From contig NZ_CP043727.1 of NCBI RefSeq assembly GCF_009831415.1, positions 4,092,001 to 4,156,000 of the forward strand: DNA of 64,000 nt. Reading direction: 5' to 3'. Positions 1-9,564 of this stretch are shown here, in pieces. Numbering within the stretch: position 1 is the stretch's first letter; every line of letters starts with the position of its first letter. Both the position numbers and the translations under genes were made by a program. The notes beneath the pieces are model-generated. The model saw only the letters and a list, made by a program, of their open reading frames with translations, ran no database searches and was not told where the DNA came from. This DNA comes from Yersinia canariae (GTDB lineage Bacteria; Pseudomonadota; Gammaproteobacteria; Enterobacterales; Enterobacteriaceae).

Positions 1-1
1 C

Positions 2-670
2 CATCGCTATCCTGTCACCGGTGCTGCGCTGGCGGAAGAACTGGCTATTAGTGTGCGAACACTTTATCGCGATATCGCCACCTTACAGCAGCAAGGGGCT
101 GATATTACAGGCGAACCCGGCTTGGGATATGTGTTACGTCCCGGCTTTATGCTGCCGCCATTAATGTTTTCTGAAGAGGAAATCGAAGCGCTGGTATTAG
201 GCTCGCGCTGGGTCAGTTATCGTGGCGATACACAGCTAAGCTCAGCAGCACGTAATGCTCTGGCAAAGATTGCCGCTGTTCTACCCGCGGATCTACGTGA
301 TGAATTGGATGCCTCAACGCTGTTAATTGGCCCGGCTGGCCATATGCCAGACAGCGAATTGGCATTGCCACTCTTGCGCCGTGCTATCCGTGCCGAGCGA
401 AAAGTCGATATAACCTATCGCGACCTCAAAGGGGTTGAATCTTGCCGTCGCATTTGGCCGTTTGCCATTGGCTTTTTTGAACAGGTACGCGTGGTCGTTG
501 CCTGGTGTGAATTACGCCAAACCATTCGTAATTTCCGAGCTGACCGCATTAGTGCTATTACACTTACCGACCAACGTTATCCCCAGCGAAGACATTTGTT
601 ATTAAAACAGTGGCGCGAAGCTGAAGGTATCAGCGACCAATCGTTACTCTCTGGCTCACCAAAACAATAA
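2..670 (+). CDS. WYL-domain transcriptional regulator, YafY-like (5' end outside window)
   Basis: A DNA-binding regulator whose start lies before base 1. The reading frame is open from base 2 and gives the end of a winged helix-turn-helix (HRYPVTGAALAEELAIS, then VRTLYRDIATL, the recognition helix typical of DeoR/YafY-like proteins). A WYL-type ligand-sensing domain follows, with the RRAIRAERKVDITYRD segment in its middle and a FRADRI segment near the end. The GTG at 53 is internal to the HTH and is not a credible start. The VOC gene at 801 follows on the same strand, and a perfect 9-3-9 palindrome lies between them, so local control of that gene is plausible. The family is clear; the ligand is unknown. 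Confidence 0.85.
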   Translation, partial: HRYPVTGAALAEELAISVRTLYRDIATLQQQGADITGEPGLGYVLRPGFMLPPLMFSEEEIEALVLGSRWVSYRGDTQLSSAARNALAKIAAVLPADLRDELDASTLLIGPAGHMPDSELALPLLRRAIRAERKVDITYRDLKGVESCRRIWPFAIGFFEQVRVVVAWCELRQTIRNFRADRISAITLTDQRYPQRRHLLLKQWREAEGISDQSLLSGSPKQ

Positions 671-700
671 ATTTTTATCCCCCAGTAAATCAATAATCAC

Positions 701-721
701 TACTGACAGAAACTGTCAGTA
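701..721. promoter_or_regulatory. Perfect palindrome, candidate operator of the WYL regulator
   Basis: TACTGACAG, spacer AAA, CTGTCAGTA: a perfect 9-3-9 inverted repeat 80 bp before the VOC gene and 31 bp after the regulator stop. There is no T-run after it, so it fits an operator better than a terminator. Assignment to the neighbouring regulator is inferred from position only. Confidence 0.45.
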
Positions 722-800
722 TGACTCGCTAGGATAGAACTCAGTTAAACGATATTCGCTTAACAAGAAACTATCAAATTGATTGTAAAGGGGTAATTAT

Positions 801-1163
801 ATGGCAGATCCAAATTTCATTATTCTCTATGTTGATAGCCCGGCAAATAGCGCTGCATTTTACGCGAACCTACTGGCGAAAGAGCCGGTTGAGTCTCACC
901 CAACCTTTGCAATGTTTGCGTTGGATTCAGGCGTAATGCTGGGGTTATGGTCGAAACATACTGTTGAACCAGCCGCAACGGCTACTGGCGGCGGCAGCGA
1001 GATAGCTTTCGCCCTCACCGACAAAGCCGCTGTACAAGCGCTATATCATGACTGGCAACAGCGCGGGCTTCCCATCTTGCAAGCTCCCGTACAGATGGAT
1101 TTCGGCTATACTTTTGTGGCGTTAGACCCCGACGGTCACCGCCTGCGAGTGTTTGGCGACTAA
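801..1163 (+). CDS. VOC-fold (glyoxalase/bleomycin-resistance superfamily) protein
   Basis: A 120-residue single-domain protein of the vicinal oxygen chelate superfamily. The pattern is FIILYVDSPANSAAFYANLL at the start (beta-strand, then the helix that packs on the sheet), a central FAMFALDSGVMLGLW strand pair, and the closing FGYTFVALDPDGHRLRVF motif. It resembles small drug-binding VOC proteins such as phenazine-resistance-like proteins more than true glyoxalase I, whose metal ligands are not obvious here. The start is supported by AAAGGGGT 8-10 bases upstream. The upstream WYL regulator and palindrome suggest induced expression. The substrate cannot be read from the sequence. Confidence 0.8.
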   Translation: MADPNFIILYVDSPANSAAFYANLLAKEPVESHPTFAMFALDSGVMLGLWSKHTVEPAATATGGGSEIAFALTDKAAVQALYHDWQQRGLPILQAPVQMDFGYTFVALDPDGHRLRVFGD

Positions 1164-1224
1164 ATGTTTGATGAATAAATGTTTGGTAAATAATAGACAG
1201 CCACATTGATAGCCAATCTCCACA

Positions 1225-1267
1225 TAACCGAAGGAAATATGCCCTACATGCATAACTCCTTCGGTTA
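1225..1267. terminator. Stem-loop after the VOC gene
   Basis: TAACCGAAGGA and TCCTTCGGTTA form a perfect 11-bp inverted repeat around a 21-nt loop, 60 bp after the VOC stop. There is no clear U-tract, so it may act in mRNA 3'-end stability rather than intrinsic termination. Confidence 0.4.
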
Positions 1268-1315
1268 ATACATCAAGGTTCCACTCTCTCCTCCAATGCC
1301 ATATTCATGACGGCT

Positions 1316-1337
1316 ATCACAATCAGCACATTGTGAT
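1316..1337. promoter_or_regulatory. Perfect palindrome upstream of fadH
   Basis: ATCACAAT, six bases, ATTGTGAT: a perfect inverted repeat about 105 bp before the fadH start. The half-sites are in the opposite order to a CRP site (TGTGA-N6-TCACA), so CRP is not a good match. The binding protein is unknown. Confidence 0.35.
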
Positions 1338-1369
1338 TTCCCAAGCGGCACTGCACCGTCTAAATTTGA

Positions 1370-3463
<2,094 letters not shown>

Positions 3464-3581
3464 ATAGGAAATAAGCAAAACATTGCCGAGATTAATGACA
3501 AAGTGATTTATAGCCGGGTGAATGAAGGGTTAACCGCAAGCCCAACGGCACGTTTCCCCTTCATTTGGCTTTATCAGCAGC

Positions 3582-3611
3582 ATCACAGGAGGTGGAAGCC
3601 CCCTGTGATAC
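3582..3611. terminator. Stem-loop between convergent fadH and rlmG
   Basis: ATCACAGGAGG and CCCCCTGTGAT pair over about 11 bp with one mismatch around a 6-nt loop, directly downstream of the rlmG stop. No long U-run follows on either strand. A second, looser pairing (AATGAAGGG with CCCTTCATT) precedes it. Confidence 0.45.
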
Positions 3612-3616
3612 TACGA

Positions 3617-4804
3617 TTAAAAATCACTATACGACATATCAAGACTGCCGCTACCGCCGCCTTCAGAGCGCGATGAGGCCGTCTTCACCGCTTTAAGCAC
3701 CATAAACTTCTGGTTGGAATCCAGCGTTTCACAGTTGCCAAACAAACGTTTCAGTTTGTGGAAGTAATCCAGATGACGATTCCCGACTATCATCAACTCG
3801 CCGCCCACTTTCAAGCAACGTTTAGCATCACAGAACATCTGCCAGGCCACGTGGTCACTGACCGCATGTTGTTGATGGAATGGCGGGTTACACAACACCA
3901 ATTGCAGACTCTCACGCTCCACACCCGCTAAGCCGTGACTCACCATAAACTCACAGCGCGACAAGTCTTGTGGGCGATTATAGGTGATATTCAGCTCGCT
4001 GGACGCCACCGCCATGTAAGACTCATCGACGAACACCATTTCTGCTAACGGGTTTTGCTCCAGTGCGATTAAGCCAACGACCCCATTACCACAGCCCAAA
4101 TCGGCGATTTTACCTTCCACATCATAGGGTAGGATTTCCATGAAGAAGCGCGCACCGATATCCAAATTATTGCGAGAAAATACATTCGCATGGTTATGAA
4201 TAACATATTCGGTATTTGCCAATGGCCAATCAGTGGTTTCCGGTGCTGCGGCCTGTGGAATATCAGCGACTTCACAGTGAATCAGACGTGCTTTTTTCCA
4301 TGCCAATGTTGTTTTGGTCGGCCCCAGAATCTTTTCAAACAATTGCAGGGTCGAATTGTGTACATCGCGGGATTTTGCACCCGCGATAATCACGGTGTCC
4401 GGCGCAACAACACGCCGTAAAGCATGCAATTGATGCTCCAGCAACGCTAAGGCTTTAGGGATTTTAATCACCACCAGCTTAGGGGCCTCAGGCAAGGCAT
4501 CCACACTACTCAGCAGGGTGACAGCATCTTCATCCAAATGGTTTAAACGCAAATTATGCGCCGTTGCCAGTTGGCTCATATAAGAGTCACTGACACTAAA
4601 TGGACGATAAGCATGTAAAGCACAGGCCAACGTACCAAATTGATCGTTAAACACCAGCACTGGGCGACCATCAATTTGGCTTAAGTCAATGTTTTCTAGC
4701 AGATATTCATCTGCTGCTTCCCACGCCTGTAAGGTGCTGGAATTTTCTTGTGGGGGAAAACGCTCAAGCTCAAGGCTTTGCGTCCCCAGTAAGAGTTGGC
4801 TCAT
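3617..4804 (-). CDS. rlmG: 23S rRNA (guanine-1835-N2)-methyltransferase
   Basis: Transfers a methyl group from S-adenosylmethionine to N2 of G1835 in 23S rRNA. The two-domain architecture is visible: an N-terminal degenerate methyltransferase-like half, then the catalytic half with the SAM motif [13 protein letters not shown], the acidic strand FVDES and the N2-guanine signature [12 protein letters not shown] at 4804 is preferred: it follows GGAGCG closely and aligns with the E. coli start, while a GTG one codon upstream is also in frame. At 395 residues it is longer than the E. coli protein (378); much of the excess is a Gly/Ser-rich C-terminal tail ([11 protein letters not shown]...). It is divergent from the autotransporter at 5274. 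Confidence 0.95.
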   Translation of the reverse strand: MSQLLLGTQSLELERFPPQENSSTLQAWEAADEYLLENIDLSQIDGRPVLVFNDQFGTLACALHAYRPFSVSDSYMSQLATAHNLRLNHLDEDAVTLLSSVDALPEAPKLVVIKIPKALALLEHQLHALRRVVAPDTVIIAGAKSRDVHNSTLQLFEKILGPTKTTLAWKKARLIHCEVADIPQAAAPETTDWPLANTEYVIHNHANVFSRNNLDIGARFFMEILPYDVEGKIADLGCGNGVVGLIALEQNPLAEMVFVDESYMAVASSELNITYNRPQDLSRCEFMVSHGLAGVERESLQLVLCNPPFHQQHAVSDHVAWQMFCDAKRCLKVGGELMIVGNRHLDYFHKLKRLFGNCETLDSNQKFMVLKAVKTASSRSEGGGSGSLDMSYSDF

Positions 4805-5273
4805 CACCGCTCCTGAATAATAAATTTGGGCTGTTTATCCCCTAAAATGGGCGCTCAGTAAAATGTTTTTTTGCTTAAATGCCATTTAATCGAAACCAGC
4901 ACCAGCAAAAAGAGAGAAATGTCTGGGGCATTACTGGGAAAACAAGCTGAAAAACAGCTCAAGATAGTTGGATGAATCGCATGTTTTACGCCGATATCAA
5001 CCATTACCAAGCCTTACTTTCATGTTAACTCATTATCAATTGCTACTATTCCCGTTAGCTCAACATAAAATACCCAGCCAGACAAACGTCGATAACTTAT
5101 TAAGTTTATATTATGACTCATTCATCAATTCAATTAAATAATAAATTTCTTATTAAAATTCGTTAACAAAACAGAATATTCCATTTTATACCAAGTCAAT
5201 TTTTATTGAATGGAGAAGTATAAACCATCACTAATAATATTTAGATATTAATTACCAGGAAGGTAGCCCAATA
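4805..5273. other. Long AT-rich divergent intergenic region
   Basis: About 470 bp between the divergent rlmG and autotransporter genes. It must hold both promoters. The half nearest the autotransporter is very AT-rich (runs such as AATTAAATAATAAATTTCTTATTAAAATT), the composition usual for H-NS-silenced accessory genes. No ORF or RNA gene is recognised. Confidence 0.5.
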
Positions 5274-7352
5274 ATGTATATATTAAATATTTTTCATCTA
5301 AATAAAAATCAAAAAATACTGCAACTTTGTACCAAGACCATTAGCGCTTTGTTATTAGTATTAAGCAGCAATGCCAGTTGGGCTGACAGTTTTGATGACG
5401 TGCTGGCTGAGATTAATAGTAAAGCGCAAAGTATTACCAAAACACAAGAGGCACTGCAGCAAACAGCTATTGTGGCGCAGGAGATTACTGAGTTAAATAG
5501 TGCAGGTAAGTTTAGCGATATAATGCCTGCCACTCAAAGCATCAGTGGCCTTAATGTTCCTCCGAAGAAACTTATAGATGGGATGGGCAATAGCTTGTCT
5601 GCAATATCTAAGTTATTGCCTGAGGCATATCAGAAATTGTCTTATCAAGCTGAGTTAATTGCATTAAAATCAAGGTATCTATCGGGAAGACATATTCATC
5701 AAATTGATACTGAAATGATGCCAGCCTTAGAAGCCGCCTTGGCGCACGAGGTTACTGGGTTAAATAACGCAGATAAGTTTAGCTATATACCGGCCATACC
5801 GACCGCTCAAAACACCAGTAGCCTTGACGTTGCAGCAACTGCAATTGTAATGGCTGAGATGTTCAGTGACTTGCCCGAGATGGTCAATAGCTTGTCTGAG
5901 ATATCCGAGTTTATTAGATCAATACAGCCACCGCTACAACATATTCATCAAATTGATACTGAAGTGATGCCAGCCTTGGAAGCCGCTGGGCAGCAAGTAA
6001 ACAAACTGGCTCAAACACCAGGGGGACTGCTGCAAACAGTCGTCGCGGCACGCAAAATTGCTGGGTTAAATAGTGCTGATAAAATCGCGAGTAACGCACC
6101 GACTCAACAAATAAATGGCAATAACATGACGATTACTAATGCAAAAGAGGCTAAGGAATCTCCTAAAGCCCTATCAGTGAGCAAACCTACTAATAATGTA
6201 GAAGATATGGCAAAGCCAGTCCTCGCCAGCCCGCCAAAAGTAACTGTGTCGCCGAAGGATAAAACAACATCTAAACCAACTCCTAAAACAACCCCTAAAC
6301 CAGTATCTAAACCAACGCCTAAACCAACTCCTAAACGGGCATCTAGACCAGTATCTAAACCAGCACTGGTTATTAGCCACACTCCGCAAGCCGGTAGCTA
6401 TATAGCTAACCAAATAGCAGCTCAACAGATGTTTATTACAGATGACTTACACTATCGTCAGAGAGAAACGCACTACATTGACCCAGTAACCGGCGAGAAA
6501 AAAGTCAGCAGCATGTGGCTCAATACCTCAGGCGCTAAAAACCGCTTTAACTCTGGTAATAACCAACTACAAACAAGAAGTCACCGCTACGCTATCCAAC
6601 TGGGCGGAACTCTGAGTCAATGGAGCAGTGACGGAAGTGACCTGGGGATTTTAGGCATAACCAGTGGCCTGGGTAAATCCACCAACCACAGCCATTCTAC
6701 CTCCCCTCGCCACAAGGCTCAGGGCTCTGTTGATGGTTATAATCTCGGTTTATATCACATCTGGTATGCCGACAATCAGACCCGACTCGGGCCTTATATT
6801 GACCTTCTGACGCAATATGGCTGGTTTAATAATCAAGTTAAAACATCCCAAATAGCATCAAACTCAAGCTATAGGTCTCATGTATTTACCAGCGCACTGG
6901 AAACGGGCTACAAAATTCAGTTGGTCGAAAATACAGATACTCGATTATTTATCCAGCCTAAAGCAAAAGTTTCTTGGCAGCGTATGAGCGGAGTGCAATA
7001 TAAAGAAAGCGCAGGAACCCAGGTAATGATGGCGGAAAGCAGTGCCGTGGCAACTAAATTAGGTATCCGCACCGCATTAGAATTGGATATTGACACCTTA
7101 TCGTCTAACAAAACCCTGCAAATCAGCCCGTCCTTTGAAGCTAATTGGATTCATAACAGCAATAACAAAGGGATATGGTTTGGTACCACGAATATTACTC
7201 CACAAGGAAACAGCAATATTGCTGATTTCAAGTTGGGTATTGAAGCGAATATCGACAGCAACTTGCGGTTGTGGACTCATTTAGGCCATCAATTAGGTGG
7301 GAATAACTACAGCGATATGCAAGCCACTCTGGGGGCAAACTACTGTTTTTAA
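5274..7352 (+). CDS. Autotransporter with helical repeat passenger and Lys/Pro/Thr-rich linker
   Basis: A 692-residue type Va secreted protein. Residues 1-37 form a long signal peptide ending near SNASWA. The passenger (about 38-290) is predominantly helical, not the usual beta-helix. It holds three degenerate copies of a unit with the core (I/V)(T/A)(E/G)LN(S/N)A(G/D)K(F/I), and a near-identical HIHQIDTE(M/V)MPALEAA motif twice. Residues about 325-365 are a TPKP/SKPT linker built from 12-bp DNA repeats. From about 370 to the end is an autotransporter beta-barrel starting QAGSYIANQIAAQQMF and ending in ANYCF, with the canonical terminal Phe. AGGAAGG precedes the ATG. The barrel is closely related to that of the protein at 31834. 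The passenger function is unknown; adhesion is only a guess. Confidence 0.85.
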   Translation: MYILNIFHLNKNQKILQLCTKTISALLLVLSSNASWADSFDDVLAEINSKAQSITKTQEALQQTAIVAQEITELNSAGKFSDIMPATQSISGLNVPPKKLIDGMGNSLSAISKLLPEAYQKLSYQAELIALKSRYLSGRHIHQIDTEMMPALEAALAHEVTGLNNADKFSYIPAIPTAQNTSSLDVAATAIVMAEMFSDLPEMVNSLSEISEFIRSIQPPLQHIHQIDTEVMPALEAAGQQVNKLAQTPGGLLQTVVAARKIAGLNSADKIASNAPTQQINGNNMTITNAKEAKESPKALSVSKPTNNVEDMAKPVLASPPKVTVSPKDKTTSKPTPKTTPKPVSKPTPKPTPKRASRPVSKPALVISHTPQAGSYIANQIAAQQMFITDDLHYRQRETHYIDPVTGEKKVSSMWLNTSGAKNRFNSGNNQLQTRSHRYAIQLGGTLSQWSSDGSDLGILGITSGLGKSTNHSHSTSPRHKAQGSVDGYNLGLYHIWYADNQTRLGPYIDLLTQYGWFNNQVKTSQIASNSSYRSHVFTSALETGYKIQLVENTDTRLFIQPKAKVSWQRMSGVQYKESAGTQVMMAESSAVATKLGIRTALELDIDTLSSNKTLQISPSFEANWIHNSNNKGIWFGTTNITPQGNSNIADFKLGIEANIDSNLRLWTHLGHQLGGNNYSDMQATLGANYCF
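5691..5986 (+). repeat. Duplicated 48-bp coding repeat in the autotransporter passenger
   Basis: Bases 5691-5738 and 5940-5986 are nearly identical, each encoding HIHQIDTE(M/V)MPALEAA. They lie about 249 bp apart, so recombination between them would remove one in-frame passenger unit. Confidence 0.85.
6265..6363 (+). repeat. Tandem 12-bp-type coding repeats (TPKP/SKPT linker)
   Basis: Successive variants of CCAACTCCTAAA and CCAGTATCTAAA encode the Lys/Pro/Thr/Ser linker before the barrel. Units of 12 bp keep the frame, so slippage would change linker length without breaking the gene. Confidence 0.75.
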
Positions 7353-7388
7353 ACCAGTGCCAATTTAGCAAGTAAACCTTAAAAACCG

Positions 7389-7428
7389 CCCATATCAGCA
7401 AAGCGTAATCATCGTGAGCTGATATGGG
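7389..7428. terminator. Stem-loop after the autotransporter
   Basis: CCCATATCAGC and GCTGATATGGG form a perfect 11-bp stem with an 18-nt loop 37 bp after the stop codon. There is no clear U-run. Confidence 0.45.
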
Positions 7429-7579
7429 TCACTTGTGCTTAAACGATGAAATTCTATATCCCCACCGAGGCCAATTTAAGTTGGCTATTTTTGTTTAAAT
7501 AATCGTCTTTTGTCTAACTTACTGAAAAAAGCTATTATCACCATCAATGATACACAAAACCCAGCTAGGGCAAATGCAT

Positions 7580-8083
7580 ATGCCGGAACTAACCTATCTG
7601 CAAGGTTATCCCGAACACCTACAATCACAAGTGCATCAACTCATCACTGAACAGCGGCTAGGGAATGTATTGCTCCAGCGCTATCCGCAACCTCATGATT
7701 ACAATACAGATAAAATGCTGTATCAATATACGGTTGATTTAAAAAACCAATATCTGCGTAATGCTCAGCCGCTAAGTAAGGTTGCTTATGACAGTAAAAT
7801 TCAAGTCATGAAGCATGCGCTGGGCCTGCACACGGCCATCTCCAGAGTGCAAGGCGGTAAATTAAAGGCCAAAGCTGAGATCCGTGTCGCGACGGTATTC
7901 AAAAATGCTCCTGAAGCTTTTCTGAAAATGATTGTGGTGCATGAATTAGCACATTTGAAAGAGAAAGATCACAACAAAGCGTTCTACAGTTTGTGCTGTC
8001 ATATGGAGCCGCAATATCATCAGTTGGAATTTGATACACGCCTCTATCTGACACATTTGGATCTGTTTGGCGCGATTTACTAG
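7580..8083 (+). CDS. ygjP: YgjP family zinc-dependent hydrolase-like protein
   Basis: A 167-residue member of the YgjP-like (DUF45) metallopeptidase-fold family. The zinc site HELAHLKEKDHNKAFY is complete, with two His and a distal His in HELxH-x6-H form. E. coli YgjP has been reported to act as a UTP pyrophosphatase; that activity is carried over here only by similarity. An upstream in-frame ATG at 7547 would add 11 residues, but the ATG at 7580 aligns with the E. coli start (PELTYLQGYPEH) and has AGGG 9 bases upstream. The neighbourhood rlmG-ygjP-ygjR matches E. coli apart from the inserted autotransporter. Confidence 0.93.
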   Translation: MPELTYLQGYPEHLQSQVHQLITEQRLGNVLLQRYPQPHDYNTDKMLYQYTVDLKNQYLRNAQPLSKVAYDSKIQVMKHALGLHTAISRVQGGKLKAKAEIRVATVFKNAPEAFLKMIVVHELAHLKEKDHNKAFYSLCCHMEPQYHQLEFDTRLYLTHLDLFGAIY

Positions 8084-8172
8084 CCTTTGATTTTCATGCC
8101 CAAGGGCAATAAACCAATCCGTTGATTCTGGGCGGTTCAATGTGTTTTTCTTCTGTAGGAATGGAGTTCACT

Positions 8173-9168
8173 ATGATTCGCTTCGCTGTTATTGGCACTA
8201 ATTGGATTACTGCTCGCTTTGTAGATGCTGCTCATGAAAGTGGCAAAATGAAATTGGCGGCTGTTTACTCTCGCTCAATAGAGCAAGCCAAAGAGTTTGG
8301 TGATGATTATAACGTTACTGAATACTTTGATAACCTTGAGGCAATGGCAGCAAGCGATCAGATTGACGCCGTGTATATCGCCAGCCCAAACTCATTACAC
8401 TATCCTCAAGCCAAACTGTTCCTCAGTCACAAAAAACACGTTATTTGTGAAAAATCGCTAGCTTCAAATCTGGCTGAAGTCGAAGCCTTGGTCGCCTGCG
8501 CCCGAGAGCATGAAGTGGTGCTATTCGAGGCTTTTAAAACGGCCTATTTACCTAACTTTATTCAATTAAAACAGTCTCTTCCGCGAGTGGGTAAATTGCG
8601 TAAAGCCTTTATCAATTTCTGCCAATATTCATCACGTTATCAGCGCTATTTGAATGGTGAAAACCCAAACACCTTCAATCCTGCATTTTCTAATGGTTCA
8701 ATCATGGATATTGGTTACTACTGCCTTGCCAGTGCCCTGGCATTATGGGGAGCGCCAAAATCAGTGCTCGCGAGTGCGAGTTTATTGCCGAGCGGTGTTG
8801 ATGCCCATGGCACAGTTTGTCTGAATTATGGTGATTTTGATGTGGTCATTATCCACTCAAAAGTGAGTCAATCTGATATTCCCAGCGAAATTCAGGGCGA
8901 AGCTGGGTCGTTAGTGATTGAAAGTATCTCTGAATGTTTGTCCGTGGCCTTTACCCCTCGCGGCAGCCACTCACAAGACCTGACGCAGCCTCAGCATATT
9001 AATACTATGCTGTATGAAGCTGAGGTTTTTGCTAACTTGGTCGAAAATAAACAGGTAGAACATGATGGCTTGCAGTTGTCATTGCTGACGTCACGAATCC
9101 AGACAGATATCCGCCGCCAAACCGGTGTTATCTTCCCTGCTGATTCCCAACCGCCCGCATTAAGTTAA
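8173..9168 (+). CDS. ygjR: Gfo/Idh/MocA family oxidoreductase YgjR
   Basis: A probable NAD(P)-dependent sugar or polyol oxidoreductase. The N-terminal Rossmann motif is seen in IRFAVIGTNWITARF, followed by the family signature HVICEKSLASN (the EK dipeptide positions the catalytic Lys), and then a C-terminal alpha/beta domain with NGSIMDIGYY. It has 331 residues, close to E. coli YgjR (334). The ATG at 8173 has GGAG 6 bases upstream; extension to 8122 is unlikely. The substrate is unknown. Confidence 0.92.
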   Translation: MIRFAVIGTNWITARFVDAAHESGKMKLAAVYSRSIEQAKEFGDDYNVTEYFDNLEAMAASDQIDAVYIASPNSLHYPQAKLFLSHKKHVICEKSLASNLAEVEALVACAREHEVVLFEAFKTAYLPNFIQLKQSLPRVGKLRKAFINFCQYSSRYQRYLNGENPNTFNPAFSNGSIMDIGYYCLASALALWGAPKSVLASASLLPSGVDAHGTVCLNYGDFDVVIIHSKVSQSDIPSEIQGEAGSLVIESISECLSVAFTPRGSHSQDLTQPQHINTMLYEAEVFANLVENKQVEHDGLQLSLLTSRIQTDIRRQTGVIFPADSQPPALS

Positions 9169-9324
9169 TTTTTTGTTTCAGTGATTGACCTGTGAACCGT
9201 TTTCAATTATTTTTGCGCGGCAAAGGGGAGTAACTTCATTGCCGGTCTGCCGTCATTACGGTGCGAAAGCACCCGGTTACCGGGCAACCTCATTAATGTA
9301 TGGGTATCTGTTTAGATACTTCCA

Positions 9325-9447
9325 TACCCAAAGTAATTCAAGTTGCAGGAAAGCGAAATTGGTTCAATTCCCAATGACTTACATAAGTAAGTGACTGGGG
9401 GTGAATGAAAGCAGCCAACGCATATACAGCTTGAAAGATGACGGGTA
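9325..9447. repeat. ERIC element inside the alx riboswitch
   Basis: The ends TACCCAAAGTAATTCAAG and CTTGAAAGATGACGGGTA are imperfect inverted repeats. The core CTTACATAAGTAAGTGACTG at 9379-9398, followed by GGGGTGAATGAAAGCAGCCAACG, matches the ERIC consensus. At about 123 bp it is essentially full-length. CATTAAT occurs just outside on both sides (9291 and 9450), and a hairpin (GTATGG..GTATC with GATAC..CCATAC, 9299-9328) abuts the left end. Confidence 0.93.
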
Positions 9448-9512
9448 AACATTAATAGAGTTGTAAGTGAGACCTTGCCGGAAGGCGAGGTTTGCTTGCA
9501 GCTCAGACATAG

Positions 9513-9549
9513 CGGCTGGCGTCTTCCGACGTTGGCCGTTTTTGTTTTT
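9513..9549 (+). terminator. Rho-independent attenuator of the alx riboswitch
   Basis: CGGCTGGCGTC, loop TTCC, GACGTTGGCCG forms an 11-bp stem (three G-U wobbles), directly followed by TTTTTGTTTTT. It ends 16 bases before the alx start codon. This is the expected expression platform of the riboswitch acting at transcription. Confidence 0.8.
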
Positions 9550-9564
9550 ATGAGGTTCCTAATG

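Larger units (their letters stand above)
9211..9550 (+). ncRNA. yybP-ykoY manganese riboswitch, alx leader, interrupted by an ERIC element
   Basis: Both conserved internal-loop strands of the yybP-ykoY aptamer are present: GGGGAGTA at 9225-9232 and GTGAGACC at 9467-9474. P1 can form from GCAAA (9220-9224) with TTTGC (9491-9495). The P4-type hairpin GACCTTGCC-GGAA-GGCGAGGTTT follows the second strand. Helices carrying GGTCTGCCGTCATTACGG and CCCGGTTACCGGG lie after the first strand. In E. coli the same position, upstream of alx, holds the SraF/PRE element that responds to Mn2+ and alkaline pH. Here the two halves are pushed apart by a 123-bp ERIC. Confidence 0.92.

Noticed and set aside
1316..1337. 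CRP site upstream of fadH
   Set aside because: The half-sites are inverted relative to TGTGA-N6-TCACA.
6265..6363. Tandem repeats considered as a CRISPR array
   Set aside because: There are no unique spacers of regular length; the repeats encode a Lys/Pro linker in a continuous frame.
6104..6425. Minus-strand ORFs with Gly/Val- and Arg/Phe-rich repeats
   Set aside because: They are antisense shadows of the 12-bp linker repeats in the autotransporter.
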